Below, in pieces: positions 1-13,657 of a stretch of DNA of 64,000 bases. This stretch comes from Maylandia zebra (taxonomy: Eukaryota > Chordata > Actinopteri > Cichliformes > Cichlidae). Within the stretch, counting starts at the first letter, position 1, and every line of letters starts with the position of its first letter. Location of the stretch: positions 3,930,501 through 3,994,500 of the forward strand of contig NC_135182.1 of the NCBI RefSeq assembly GCF_041146795.1. Reading direction: 5' to 3'. The position numbers were made by a program, and so were the translations under genes. The notes under the pieces were generated by a model. It was given only the letters and a program-made list of their open reading frames with translations. It had not been told where the DNA came from and ran no database searches.

Positions 1-48
1 CCCAGTTTGGCCAAGCTTTAACTGTCAGACAGATGGCCTCACATTTGA

Positions 49-378
49 CTCTAGACCAGCGGTCCCCAACCTTTTTTGTGCCACCGACCGGTTTATGCCC
101 GACAATAATTTTACGGACCGGCCTTTAATTAAGGTGTCGCGGATAAATACAACAAAATACAACTAGTACCGGTACCGAAAAAAGAAGATTTATTAATAAC
201 ACACGTGAAAAGACCCAGGAAAACAGAGTTAACGATAAAAACGATAACAAAATAACGCTGAAAACCGATAAAAACCCTGAAAACCATACATTTCACACCT
301 GAGCCTCAACTACTTACCAAACGACTCACGGACCGGTACCGGTCTGAGGCCCGGGGGTTGGGGACCGCTGCTCTAGAC
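49..378. mobile_element. Non-autonomous hAT MITE with target duplication
   Basis: A 314-bp element at 57-370 is bounded by perfect 15-bp terminal inverted repeats, CAGCGGTCCCCAACC at 57-71 and its reverse complement at 356-370. It is flanked by the identical 8-bp direct repeat CTCTAGAC at 49-56 and 371-378. An 8-bp duplication together with a CAG...CTG terminus is the signature of hAT transposons. The interior has no coding capacity, so it was mobilised in trans. The intact termini and duplication suggest a fairly recent insertion in the plekhm3 intron. Confidence 0.93.
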
Positions 379-685
379 TACGTTGGTATACAGAGGTATT
401 CATGGTGGAATCCATGACTGCAAGGTGCCCAGGTCCTGTGGCTTCAAAACAAGCCCAAATCATCACCCCTTCACCACAGTACTTGACAGTTGGTATGAGT
501 TGTTTGTGCTCATATGCTGTGTTTGATTTTCACTAAATGTGGTGCTGTGCATTATGAGCAAACATCTCCACTTTGCTTTCATCTCTTCAGATGCAAGTTT
601 GCGATCCAAAGCAAAGCTTTCCGAGAGCAGCTCTCTTCTGGCAACCCTTCCAAACAGTCTTTTTTTTAAATTGTTGGTCATGTCT

Positions 686-862
686 GCCCCTCCCTTCTTG
701 CTCTGCCAGAAGTTTCTTCCTATTAAAAGGGTTTTTTTTCCTTACCACTGTCACCATGTACTTGCTCATGGGGGGGATCTGATTGTTGGGTTTTGCTGTA
801 TTGTTATAGGGTCTGTGGTTTACTAACATAAAGTGACTTCCGACTGCTGTTATGATTTGGCA
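686..862 (+). mobile_element. LINE 3'-end fragment (teleost family A)
   Basis: The stretch reads, in the same order, like the reverse complement of the longer copy at 23725-24130: a CAGAAGTTTCTTCCT block, then a TTAAAAGGG block, a cytosine-poor run and a final GATTTGGC. It is an internally decayed copy of an abundant teleost retroposon tail. A third copy lies at 50690-50890. The exact LINE family name is not determined here. Confidence 0.65.
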
Positions 863-1128
863 CAGTATATTAATAAAACTGAATAGAATTAATTTTATTA
901 ATTCTGAGATGTAGCTTGCTTTTGTATTTTCTCTGAGCGTTGCCTGATCTTACCCTGGGGTGAATTTGTTAGGACGTCCACTCCTGAGAAGATTGTGGGA
1001 TTGAACACACTTGAATGCTCCAGACCGGCAAACTGCCAAAACTACTTTTATAGAGATCATCACACTTTCTGATGATCAGTTAATGAAATGCATTTGATTA
1101 GCACCACTTGGCTGCTACGTATTCTTTT

Positions 1129-1190
1129 GATAATAATACATTTTATTTATAGGCGCCTTTCAGACCCTCAAGGTCACCTTACAGTAACAC
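1129..1190 (-). mobile_element. Short LINE 3' tail, minus orientation
   Basis: A TAATAATAATA run is followed by CATTTTATTTATAGGCGCCTTT and a CAAGGTCACC block. This is the reverse complement of the LINE tail at 48945-49020, which has GGCGCTTTCAAATAAAATG followed by an ATT repeat. It is only a fragment. Confidence 0.55.
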
Positions 1191-2328
1191 GTAAACAATA
1201 CCATAAAAAACATAAGAAAAATGTATATATAACAAACATGGTAGATAAAATTTAGACATAAACAGTCATAAAAGTATAAAGTATGCAAGCAGTAAGGGTG
1301 TGCTTACTTTTTCCACAGGACTGCATGTGGACATGACAGTGTGTTCTTTTTCCAATGTCTGTACACGATTAGGAAAACTAATGGTATTGTTTGCTCTTAA
1401 AATATGTTAATCATTGAAATAAACTCAAAATGGCAGAACACGTATAGATTTGATGTTCCAGTCACTATTTCATGATTCCTTGTGCTGCCACTTATCAGTG
1501 AAGAGTGATGTAAAGTTAAACAAGTTGTGGTGAAGAAGAAGAAACTCACAGGGGTAAAATGCAGACCACAGGTGAAAGCTTATGCTTATCTTTGGTTACA
1601 CAGATAATTTTCCTTCATTGTATCAAGTAACATAGAATCTCTGTATCCTAATGCCTGGCATTATCGTATCAACATATCGATAGTACGCTTGTCTGAGAAG
1701 TGCTTTAATTCCCGTCTGTACATACAACATTGTGATGTCCTTCCTGACTTCAGTGGGGATGTCATGGAGTTACGTGCAGGTTGCTGTTCTTGCGTTAGTA
1801 ACTCAGGAGGCTGTGTGATGGACAAAAATGTAAAGCTTCACGTAAGTTGTATCAGCACTTCCCTGACACTTTGTCAACATAAAAAGACATCCAGAGGTTT
1901 AAAAGATAAGCTTGTTTTTGCCTCGAGATGCTGCTTTGTTTGCTCCATGTTGTAATTTGTTGGTTTGTCCACTACTTACACATAGGAACATACTCGTTTG
2001 CACAACTTCTTCCTACATCTGTACACAGACCTACTCAGGTCAGACCCACCTTCAGTACACAATAATAATCACTGAGGGATAACAGAATTTAATAAAAGGT
2101 GTGTCAGTCGGAGTGGAAATAGCCCAGAGGATATCGAAATAAAATATAGAATTAGATCCTATCAGGTCTTGCACAAATACTGTCAGTTGTTGGCATGTGT
2201 GTACATATGTGTACATGAATTGGTGTGTGCTCTTGCTAATCTAAAACATATTAGTTCTCAAGTCTTTTTATCAAGATCAGCACACACTTTGAGGGTGTGT
2301 TCATCCGCACATGGACGACACAATCAGA

Positions 2329-2361
<33 letters not shown>
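2329..2361. repeat. (GT)n(GA)n compound microsatellite
   Basis: About ten GT units run directly into GA units inside the plekhm3 intron. Confidence 0.9.
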
Positions 2362-2747
2362 TTTCTATGAATGCTGATGTGGTAACCATTGGTAATGTTC
2401 CAAACAGAGCAGTTTATCAGTGGTGCCTATCACCATGAGGCGTCTACTTCACCCATGCACTCAACCTTATGTTTTAATGACACTCAGCACAGCTTTAGAC
2501 ATGATTTAAGGTGGTGCCATCCTTCTTAGAGGTCTGAGAGGAGGCCTCATAGCACACTCGTGTGTTTTTCCTGATTCGTGAGGACATTTGTTGGCATAAT
2601 CCCTCTGTAGCCCCCCACAGTAACCTTGAACATTGCAGCTAAATGTCTTATGTTCTCACTAAACACAACCTAATTCTAATCTTAAAGATTTCACATTTCC
2701 TCATCCAGCAACTTTAAACTAAAACAAACCAAAATAAATTGTTGGAC

Positions 2748-2750
<3 letters not shown>

Positions 2751-2812
<62 letters not shown>
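2751..2812. repeat. (AC)n microsatellite, about 31 units
   Basis: A perfect AC dinucleotide run of about 62 bp. Apparent His/Thr or Cys/Val open frames over it are artefacts of the repeat. Confidence 0.97.
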
Positions 2813-2813
<1 letters not shown>

Positions 2814-3542
2814 ACACCTCTGCCGTCTGTTTCGTCAAACACTACTGAAGGAAATGAGAAAGCTTTTGCCTCTAGATTAATATTATTACTTTGTTTAGCA
2901 ATCACTGCACTGAATGGCTGGTGGTTAAACATTAAATGTGCTCATAATGGGCCCACAGAGCTTGATCATTCTGTTCTTATTTATACACTTAGATGACTGA
3001 GTGTATTGCAGTAAAACTCCCTCGCATGGTTTTATTAGAAGCCAGTTTAAGATTTAACTTGAATTCAGTTTGTGTGCAGTAATGCTAGTAATTGTTGCCA
3101 TGACATAAACAATAGTTGGTTAATGTCATGGCAGTGGCTTTTTTATGATGCTGCAGGATTCTAAGTGTCTCCAGTGCAAAGCATACTGTGTGTTTTATTC
3201 ATGCATCTTATAATTCATCAAAATGCTACATGACTAATATTAAATACTTTGAAGGGTCAGCAGTATAATCGCCGGTACCCCGTCTCAGTTTTGTATATTG
3301 TAGCATGTAAGTATCATAAATCTCTCATGCACGGTGTAAACAACATCAGGCTCTACCTTGCTGTGGGATGATCTTTGTGAGATTCATCACAAAGCAAACA
3401 TTTTTTAAATCCAGATTTTCTCTTTTTTCCGTGGTCAAAAGAGAAGAGTTGGAGTATCAGCATCACTGACTGTTTAAACCTGATAAACTGTTTGTATAGA
3501 AAGTGACGGACAAATGGTTTTTTGTTGTTGTTCTTTCAACAG

Positions 3543-3606
3543 GATTTTCCCCCGGGAATACCTCCTACAGCACATCCACCTGTACTCCCTGGCTGACCTG
3601 CAGCAG
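3543..3606 (+). CDS. plekhm3: plekhm3 coding exon (antepenultimate)
   Basis: This 64-nt exon lies between a TTTCAACAG acceptor and a GTACAT donor. After one base completing a split codon it reads IFPREYLL then [12 protein letters not shown], a conserved segment just before the zinc module. It ends on a codon boundary, matching the phase-0 start of the exon at 13146. Confidence 0.85.
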
Positions 3607-6600
3607 GTACATGCACACATCCAGAGCTACATGCACACAGAATAGGATGCATAAACTGTGACTCTGTGTGACAGCATTGCTCTTTGACTTGGATCAGTCC
3701 TGTTTCTGTGTCAAGTATCTCTAATAATAATCAAAAAAAGCTACCACTCATGTGCCATCTGTGGAAATGCACGCAGCTCTCCTGCTCGCCGATAGATTCT
3801 GCTGCTGCAGATATATGATAAACTCAGAATGTGTTCTTGAAGCTGGAAGCTACAAAATCATTTCAGCACCCATTAATATTTTGTTAAAACTCTGGATTGT
3901 GTTCAATAGTGGTATATTTGACTAAACCACAATGTTTTTAATAGACTTAAAATTGAGTAGAAGAAAGCATACAGTCCATCAACAGGCCACCTAAAATGTC
4001 AACGCTGAACTGAGCTGCTTGCCACGTTTTTAAATTATGTATTTTCGTGTTTGAATACAAATTGAAGGTTTAACGTAGAATAAGGCATAAAGCATAGATT
4101 ATAGGCTTGAATAAACTTAAATAAACAAGTAAAGCAGCATTTGGTTTGTCAGTGTCTGTTAGAGAAACAGATTATGATGCTAAAAATGACATTTTCAGTC
4201 TGTGTCAATCGTAATATGGTGACCAGTGTTTGAAAAAACTATTTTTTTATGCTTCATTCATTGTTCCTTTAGTCATTGGAAGGTATGTTCCTTTATTATC
4301 AAGAGCACACAAACATTTGCAAATTTTAATGTCATAGCAGATAGAAGCTGTGAAAAGGAGCTCATTTAGCGATCAAGTCTGCACATGTTCACCGCTCATA
4401 CGACTCGGCTCAGAGATGGGTTTCATTCATTACCAAAGTCATACACTGAATTCCCAACGCAGGAGCTATTTACTAAAGCAGCAAATATGTATTAATCCAC
4501 TACTAAAAATAGACCTCAGCAAGAGTCGATGAACTGCAGCTGAGAGCAGCAAACAGGGACGTGACTAACACATTGGTGTTTTCCTCTTTTCGTCTGATTT
4601 GCCAAAAGGTTGTGTTGCGTTTAAGTAAACACAACCTTTCCTTTGTTTCTTTGGCGAGTGTCCGTGTCATAACAGTGATAAGAAAGGGTGATATCCTCCA
4701 GCAGCCTCATTTGGAGACTTTAAGTATCCAGATTGAGAAAACAATGGTCTGGCATCTTATCCTCATGACTCTGCATTATTACTCTGCAGTAACAAAGAGA
4801 CTTTGGCATTTTAGTGAATCACCAGATTTTCTCATTAAATTACAAACGCTTATATCTGTGAATGAGTTTAAAAGTCGTCATGTCTTTTTGAAATTATCAA
4901 TGAGGAGATTTTAAAGAGATTTGCATAGATTCTTATTTTTTTCTTTATTGCGGCCTTTTTTAGCACAGAGTTGCCGGACTGAGTTGGGGGGGTCAGAGGA
5001 AAGCGACCACAAATGACTGAAAAGTTCTTTTGTTTGTCATTATGTTCATTATGTTGTACCCTGCCCCATTTTTTTTCTTTCATCCTGCTCTACTCAGAGC
5101 TTGGCCACAGACTCTCACGGTGAAAGAGATTGGAGCCCCCCCTCCGCCTCCACCTCCATCTCCACCACCTCCTCCTCCACTCCCACACTCTGTGTCTCTC
5201 TGCTTCACTAATTGGTCACATTCAGAATCAACAGGCAGAAAAACAAAGCGTGACATCCTTCCATTCTTCTAAACATCGCCTTGGCCTCACACACGCTCAG
5301 CACACATGTGTTGAGTGTGTGTGTGTGTGTGTGTGTGTCTTTTTCCTGCTTAAACTCTGATTTTCTGTCATAAACTCTAAACTGGGGATTTTGAATTAAT
5401 TTCAACAATGTGTGTCTTTGGGAGAGAGTGCACTGCTCCCTCTCCCCCTCTCTCACCCTTCCTCCCACAGATTCTTGAGCACTCTGCCTCTTAATTGGTT
5501 TTCCATATTAACAAGCTTGTTTCTTTTGATTCGCCTCCTGAATAAAATGACACTCTTAATCAACGTGGCTTTTTTTGTTCCACCCCAGAGGTCAGTGAAG
5601 GCTCAACTCCCCTGGCTAAAGCCCGGGACACACCAGTCTTTTTTTTTTTTTAAACCTCCCAACAAATAGCCTCCACCCATATCCCCTATTAGAGGCCCAT
5701 TGGTTTTGTAGAAGCCATATGTGTTTGTCTAAGGATGCTCTGCACCATCCTTCTGCTTGCTTTAAGGATGGTTTCTAGGAAAGAAAAATGCTTGTGTGTA
5801 CGCAGACAGCAGGCTTCCCACAGTGACACCCTGGCATTCCCTGTATGCCAGGCATGCCTCTCCACTCACACTTGTCCAGGCACACAGAGGCCTCTTGAGG
5901 AAGTGCTATATGTTCTCCGGAAGATTTCTCCTCATGCCTTTAATTGTAAGGGGAGCTTTAACCTCAAATATTCAAGCAATCCACATAATAAGAGCTATTT
6001 TTGTTAAGAGATTGCACAATGCTAATACTGGTCGCTATACAGTTTCTTAGACTATATGTGACGATTTATGATGTCTGTGGAGGTTTTTGAGTGGCAATGG
6101 CATGGGGCAGGTTGATAAAATGTATGTAATTAAAACACAGCTGCTATCTAGCTGTTCCTTGTGAGATTAAAATGTCAATCAAAGCCTATTTCATAGAGAC
6201 CTGCAGTTGTATTAATCCCTTGTCATGGTAAATCTGGCTTTTGTTGTCCCAAACACTCCTAATAAAAAAGGTTAGCGGTAATTTAGAAACTGTGATCCAT
6301 TACAATTTCTACAAATGTAGATTTTTAAAGGCTTCTGTTGTCTCTGTTGCGATTTCCCTTTAACAATCATCACTTATGGTGTGCATACGTTTGAAGATGC
6401 AGTATGTAAAACTGTTGGTTTTTAAGCCATGATTGATTGCCATGATGTTTGTTACTTCATTAGACGTCTGTGTGTTGTGTAGCAGAAATATAACCTGTAG
6501 CTAATGCTGGCCTGCACATCAACATTGGGGAAGTCTTTGTATTTATTTTTTTCGTATAGTCCATGGTTACTGTCAGTCATGTCAAGTAAGGGGGTGTCTG

Positions 6601-7804
6601 TCTCGGTGCGAGTGGCACTCTAGAGCCACACTAGAGTAAAATTAGGACAGCAACCTCCTTGCAACTAGAATTGGTAGCTGCCACATGATCACAACTATCA
6701 ATGCAATCACGGGGGGGACAGACCGACAGCAAGTAGCTGAGGGTGCTGCCTGCTCAACCAACTGGTTGCCCAGATTGCAAGGCAGTTCACAGTTAGGAGG
6801 CAACCTGTCACAAACAATAATGGTCTTGCTTGGCTGACTGCAGTCACGCTTAGTTTTAGATTTGTGAGTAATTGTCATCTAGCTTATAAACGCAGACAGA
6901 TTGAGTGCAACATGTTGGCAATCTGTGTGAGTCTGCACTCATGAGGTCTCTTTGGAGCAATGAGGTCCAATCTCACTTGGTTGTCCACTGTTTGTATTGT
7001 GGTCATATTCCTATTTAAAAGCAAAGTTGTGAAGCACCTGTGCCATTTTGCAGTTAAATGGCTGTCCCGCACCAACTACCTGACTATTGCTGGAGGAATT
7101 TCTGAATTTCTGTTTCAGTTCTATGAATTTGTAGCTGGATTCTTAATCTAAGTAATTCATATGAATCACAAACAGATTGAGACATTCAGTCACAAACTGG
7201 TTGCAGACTCATTCTGTCTTATTGTCGCCTTGATGCACCAAAGTTGCTTTCAAGACAGCAGATGATTGTGAGGGATCACAGATCTTGTTTTTGTCTTCGA
7301 AGCTGTCAAAGGCAGCAAGATCAGTCTAGTGCCTCTCATGACGTCAAGGGCTCGAGGCTTTGTCCCCGCAGCAAGCCAAGGTGTGTTTCCTACGAGCAAA
7401 TCAAGTAGCTTGGTTAATTTTTAATCCTTTAAGAGGCTAAATCATCTTTTTTCTACTATCGCTGTGTGCCTTAGTAGAAAATAAATAGAATGATGTCACT
7501 AAAGAGTAAAGTATTCTATTGTGCCATTAAGGTTGGATTTTTAAACTAAAAAGAAATAAAAGCATCAGAGAAACACGTTTCTTACATCTGCTCAGCCAGA
7601 AGATTACTTGGAAGTCTGGGGATTTTAGGGGAATCTCCTGAGAAGACAGACTCTACCATCCATACACTGACATCCAACATACGTCAGGTTTTCTGTGTGT
7701 GTGACACAGAGAGAGGAGAGAGGGTGCTATCCAAACAGATCTCACTCTGGTCTTTCCAGCCATGTAATCCCAGCTGGCTTTCTAGTGTCTCAATGGAGCT
7801 GCGG

Positions 7805-7853
<49 letters not shown>

Positions 7854-10800
7854 GAGGGCAGGCGAACGGCTGTTTAACAGCAGTTTTAGGGGATTAGGAG
7901 GTTTTGGAGCACAAAGACTCTGCATGGAGCAGAGAAAGAGGTTCAACTGGAGGGGGAGGAGTTTAAGAGGAGGGATGGAGGGAGAGGAGGTGAAAAGTGT
8001 GTGTGTTTTCTGGGAGGGTTTTTTGGAGGGAATGAGGGTTAAATAGGTGAATACTTCTACAGCATTGCTCTGTATGCTGAAATGAATTCTGATAGTGCTT
8101 CATGTTGTTTTTTTTGTTAACTATAATCATGAGGACCTTTGCACATTCACTGGTGTAGACGTTCATGGTGACTGGCTTGCTGGGGGATGGACTAGCAGCT
8201 TGTGAGCTGCCATTCAGTCTCATTGTTCTAGTTGGCAGTTCAAGCTATTAATGTCACTTACCTTAAGTATGAATTATGCTCAAATTCCAATTTTTAGACA
8301 GCACTTTTAACTGAATGGTTCCAGGTTTATTTATTGAAACTAAACTCAGGAACTAGTTTCTTTTGTAAGGAGGTGAAAAGGGAAACTAGAGAATTTTGAT
8401 TTGAAGATAACTGAATGTACTGTACTTTATGTTCTTTTTAATAATCCCAATAATTTCCCAGTTTGTTTTGCTCTGCAGTATATTTTTTGTATATTGAGAC
8501 AGAAGTTGGTCGGTCCCTAAGCGACCATTAAAGACAGCTCTACTGGTTCACCCACACACTCTGGACGGTCGTCAATATTTGGCTTCATTGTTGTTCTGCC
8601 CAAGTTGGAAGTTCTAGTCTAAATAATTACCCCACAGTGACCTTGCTGGTCTCAGGGCTTCCGGTATAACTAATAGAAGTGTCGCTGTATATTTCTGGAA
8701 GGCTTTGACAGCAGGGACCTAAATGTGATTAAAGTCACTGAGAAACCAGTTTGCTGTAATTCATTTGAAACAGTAATCGTTTTAAATGAAGAAACTATGG
8801 GCAAGAAATAGAAATGGATTTCCTTGTTTTCTTTACGTTGCCTTTATATTCTTCTTCTTGCATATTTATTTCTCACTCTACATCCATCCATCTTTCTGTG
8901 CCTTCCTCTTTTCCCATCATCCCCCAAGAGAACCAGCCAGTCACCAGAGCTGTGCTGCCAGTCGTTTGATTCTGCCCAGTGCAATTATAGTGGGCCTTAA
9001 TTACTGAGCTTGTCAGCCTCCATCAGGAGAGCCATTTGTCATGTGGACTGGGCTGGACCGGACTGAGCAGGCCTACTTAGGTTTGGTGTGGGGGGAGAGG
9101 GACACACAAATCTGTGTGCCACTCTCGGTACCTGTCCGCTCGTCTGTCCGTCTGGAAACATTTTTATTTTCTGACTGTTGTTACGTTCTCCCTAACATTA
9201 ACTTAGGCTGCATTTTGGTTCCACCGTTTTGGTACTCTTAACATTTTTTAAAAATCATGTCGATATCGTCATAATGTAAAGTGTATTTAAATTAGTTATT
9301 AATTTTCCTAATGTTTACATTTTTTTTTTTACTTGGATGTAATATTCTTTGACTCCTCTCGTGCTGCTTAGCTTAAATTCTTTCTTTCCCTTTTCCACAT
9401 CTAAAGTTCTCCCCGTTGAGTCTACTGGTCACAAAAAATTATATCACCAGTCTCGTACTTGTTTTTCTAAGATGGCTTCAAAAAGCCGAGCACCTGCATA
9501 TAACCCACATTTTGTTCTCTTTCCCATGGACTGTATTTAAACGATGGACAAAGCCACAGTGAACTCACCCACAGGTTTTGTAAGCTACAATTTTCAAGCC
9601 TCACAATTAGCATTTCTGTGTTTTTTAAAACCAGATGTGAACATATTTGGATGGTAGAGCTGGGTGGTTATCAGCTGGTGGAAACAAAATGGAGACTTCT
9701 TGCACTACTTCAGCTACTTCTGGTGTGGCAGAGATGAACAAGGGTCTAAATAGACTGAAGCTCCACAAATAATAGTGTATTATTTGATCAACATGATTTT
9801 TGGTGGGTTTTTTGTTTTGTCTTGTTTTTTTTTAAGTACCATGTTGATCAAGTAAAACTGTTTTTCATACCAGAAGTGTTGCTGGAGCTTCAAACCCTTT
9901 AGAGCTTTGTAATCATATATTGTTCTTTAATACAGTCAAACATTCAACAAGAGAAAAAGGCATGCATAAAGATGTTTATTTCTGCTCTAAAGTTTTGAAG
10001 TTTTCTTCAACTGGTCATAACTTGAAGTGGCCAGTAAAGTTTTTGGTGGCATTTTTCAGGCCTGGAGGTTACCTCTCGACCTTTTTTTAAGATGGTAAAA
10101 TTACTAGAATGAATCCTGTTGTTAGTTAAATATTGGTCCAAGGCATCAGGCTCGATTTCATCCAAAGACTAATCATTTTGTATTTTCTTTATGTTTGTAA
10201 AGGTACCCTATAGGTTTTTAAATCCATTCAACTTAATGAAAGTGTAGCAGTCTTTGCTTTGGTCCTGTGACTCAGTGCAGAGGGAATCACTGTACCTCAG
10301 TGTGCTGGGTTTCCTCTGTGTAAGTGTGGTTTCTTCCTCCTCTCTACGTCTCTCATCCTCTCGTCCTCATCGTCTAACAAACAGCATGAAGGAGGTTATA
10401 ATTGGCAGGTCCAGAGCTCTGCCAGGTGGAACCACTTGTATCTGAATACAGGCTCTCGCCCTCTCTCAAGATCTCTCTTGTATATTGAATCTGCTACTCT
10501 TTCTCTTACTTTCTACTCTGTTTTTTTCGATTAAATTTCTCCCTCTGTCTTACATATCCTGGGTTATTAAGCTTATAGCACTGTCTGCACTGTTAACAAG
10601 GTACAGCAAAGCTTGAAGCCATGTTGAATTGTTATATCTGTTAAGAGTCTGTACACCCTTTCTGTGCAGTCTCTCATCGTCTATTCACGACTCCACAACT
10701 CGAGCCCCCCACTGCTAAGCCCCCCATCCCTCAGTTCTTTAAGGAACTTGCCAAGCGTTGCCATCAAAAGTTGTTCACCTCATACACTGTTTGCCTTACT

Positions 10801-13616
10801 TCCTTTAGTTTCCTGTCTTGTTTTGCTGCCTTTTCACCAAGCATTCAACTTTGTTTTGGTCCTTTTTGAATGTGGCGTCGCATTAGTTTCCTCATTTGTC
10901 ATTTTCCTCCATTCCCCCATATTACTTTCAGACATGTCTTTGCCCCAGATCAACTGCACTTTCTAAAACTCAGCTGAATTTGCTAAACAATCTTGGGGGA
11001 AGCCAACACATCCTTGCCCCAAGATGATCTTGAAACATTTGAAGGGACCATTTTAAGAAAGTACTGCTAGGTACATACGCACATGGCGGCGACGCAGAAT
11101 GAGAAGAGCAAAAGCGGATCGTTGAATGAAACAGATGAACCAGAACTGGTTTGTAAAAATGCTGCAACTTCAGTGGTGTGGAACTGGTTTAGCTTTTGTC
11201 CCTCAGATACACAACAAAGCACTATTTTTGGTAGCGCATGCTAGCGGGCCGTCGTTATTACCGTGTTGTTTGGAAAATACGGCACACTTAAAATCAATCC
11301 TTTGATTTTTCTGAAAGTCGACAGAGCCCCTTATAATCCCGTGTGCCTTATGTATGAATTCTGGTTGTGTTTACTGACCTTGAAACGATTTTATGTGCAC
11401 GGCGCTCGAAAATCTGTCAAATGTTTCAGTACGACTTTGCTAAGCTACGAACCCGCACCGCTTGATGGAGCATTTAGGGCTATTGTAGGCAGGAGCCTCG
11501 CGGAGTGATACGTACTGTGCTTCAACATAATATTACCGTATTGTGTGTATATAACCTCTTTTTAAGTTTTGTGGATATTATACATGGTTATGCTGAGGAT
11601 ATGTCGGCCAGTTTCCACTGGAAATGCCTTTTGGTTAAACTGTCAGCAAGTAATTTGCATTTGCACTGTTAAATTTTTATATAACTTTAATGCACATAAA
11701 AAACAGCTGCTTGTTTAAGTGAAAATACATTGATGTTTTGGTTTTTTGCACTAATAAAGTTGAGGAGTTGTAAAGTGTTTTGTCTTACGATTATATCGTC
11801 AGTTATATCGTTATCGCAAATTTTCAAATGTATATCGTGATAAATATTTTTGGTCATATCGCCCTGCTCTACTATTGTCTCTACTGCATGTGATTAGGAG
11901 ACTGAAACAGTGTCTGGTCAACATAGCTGATCCTTTGCCTCTGGTTTAATAACTAAAGAGTTCACTAGTATAAAACTGGTGTATTATACTGAAATCTGTG
12001 ATTATTCATCTGCACGCATGATATTATGATGGGGGCCTGAGCCCCCTAAAGGTTAGATCATAGAAATGCCCCTGCCTTTCAGCAACCAAATCTGCATGAG
12101 CTACAGTGCTAGCTCCTGGCACATTAGCAGAGAAGTACAGCTGTTTGTCATCTGCATAGCAAGGATATGAAATGTCTTTGTCAGTCAGACATGTAAAGAC
12201 ACATATATTGGCAACCTTCAAACATTCCAGTAAAGAGGATGATGCTTCTCTGTTGGTAGACTGACTTAATAAAACTGCTATAATAATAATAATAATAATA
12301 ATAAAGCCTTCAATGTCATGTTTTATTTCATAGGTGTCAAACTCTGGCCCGCGGGCCAAATTTGGCCCGCAGCCTAATTACATTTGGCTCGCGAAGCCAT
12401 ACCAAATTATTATTAGAGCTGGCCTACTGGTATTATACAGCTAATATATATATTGTTTAGTATTAAGCTTTGCTTGTTCCATATTCAGTTTTTCAGCAAA
12501 ACGTGTTTGAGTCCATAAGAAAAGATTCATTCTTATATCTGGAGGAATAAATATTTTTCAATAAATATTAATGTTAGTCCGCGACTTTGTTCCAGTTTTG
12601 AATTTTGGCCCACTGTGTATTTGAGTTTGACACCCCTGTTTTATTTGATTACATTGTCCCTCTGTTCAGCACTTTGGCTGACACTTGATGTCTCTTAAAT
12701 GTGCTATACAAATAAAGCTGACTTGACTTGATTGTCAAAATATTATAGTTTAAGCTGCTTATTATAAAATTGCTTTCTGAATTAGTTATATTAAGTTAAA
12801 TGTTATCAAACACACTCATTAGGAATTTTGTTTAAACATTAAATGTATATGTTGAGCTATGATGCATGCTTTAGTACTTTTAATTTAGTTTTTACCTCGG
12901 TGCGTGTGACTAATACTTTATTGGCCACCCTAAAGATTTTCAACTTGTAAGAAAAAACTTAAAAAGGAAAAGATAAAAACAGACAAAGGAGGAGTTAGTG
13001 GGCTTAAAAAAGATAATGAAAGAAATCAGAAGAAGAAACATAGCAACTGTCACACTTATTGTTTCATTTCATGTATTTCTTATGTCTCCTGCTGCTCATC
13101 TTTTTTATCCCTCACACCCGTCCATGCTTTCTTATCATTCTCTAGGTGATTGATGGAAAACTCGCTCCTTTCCTGTCCAAGGTGATCAAGTTTGCCAGCT
13201 CACATGTTTTCAGCTGCAGCTTGTGTCGAGAGAAAGGCTTCATCTGTGAACTCTGCCAAAACGGGCAGGTCATCTATCCCTTCCAGGAGAACGCCACCCG
13301 GAGGTACACATCCTTCGATAACCTTTCTACAAGTTAAACATGACTGGTTTTACATTTGGAAGATCAGATGGAAGATCAGCGCACATAACTGATAGTTTCC
13401 AGATAAATGTATTTAAAGTTGACTCAGTGGAGTCAGGAGACTTTATTGACTCAGTAATTGTTTTGAATCCAGAAATTGATTAAAAACAGTTTGCATGGGA
13501 GAAAGCCGGGTGAGCTGACACTTTGCTATCTGGAAATGAGGTGCTAACGTGTACGTGAGTTTTTGAGCACCAAGACTGAGTCTGCTGTTTGTTACTAACA
13601 CTGGTTGGCATGAGAG

Positions 13617-13657
<41 letters not shown>

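Larger units (their letters stand above)
379..3542 (+). other. plekhm3: plekhm3 intron (5' part outside window)
   Basis: This non-coding stretch lies upstream of the first recognised plekhm3 exon and ends at the acceptor AG at 3541-3542 after a T-rich tract. I searched it for earlier plekhm3 coding sequence and saw none. Besides two LINE tails and two microsatellites, listed separately, it holds nothing I recognise. Confidence 0.6.
3607..13145 (+). other. plekhm3: plekhm3 intron, about 9.5 kb
   Basis: Long intron from the GT at 3607 to the AG at 13144-13145. It contains GT microsatellites, a hAT transposase remnant, a LINE reverse-transcriptase relic and a hAT MITE, listed separately. The segment about 6600-7170 has a decayed-repeat look, with GATTGCAAGGCAGTTCACA and AGGAGGCAACC blocks, but I cannot name it. 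Elsewhere I see no coding signal. Confidence 0.7.

Noticed and set aside
2714..2996. Cys-Val and Thr-His repeat open frames
   Set aside because: Pure translation of the AC/GT microsatellite. The same applies at 5130-5468, 7695-7877, 13480-13783, 25765-26201, 27173-27573 and 57810-58101.
4561..4914. 117-codon open frame in the plekhm3 intron
   Set aside because: No similarity to plekhm3 or other proteins and no matching splice sites.
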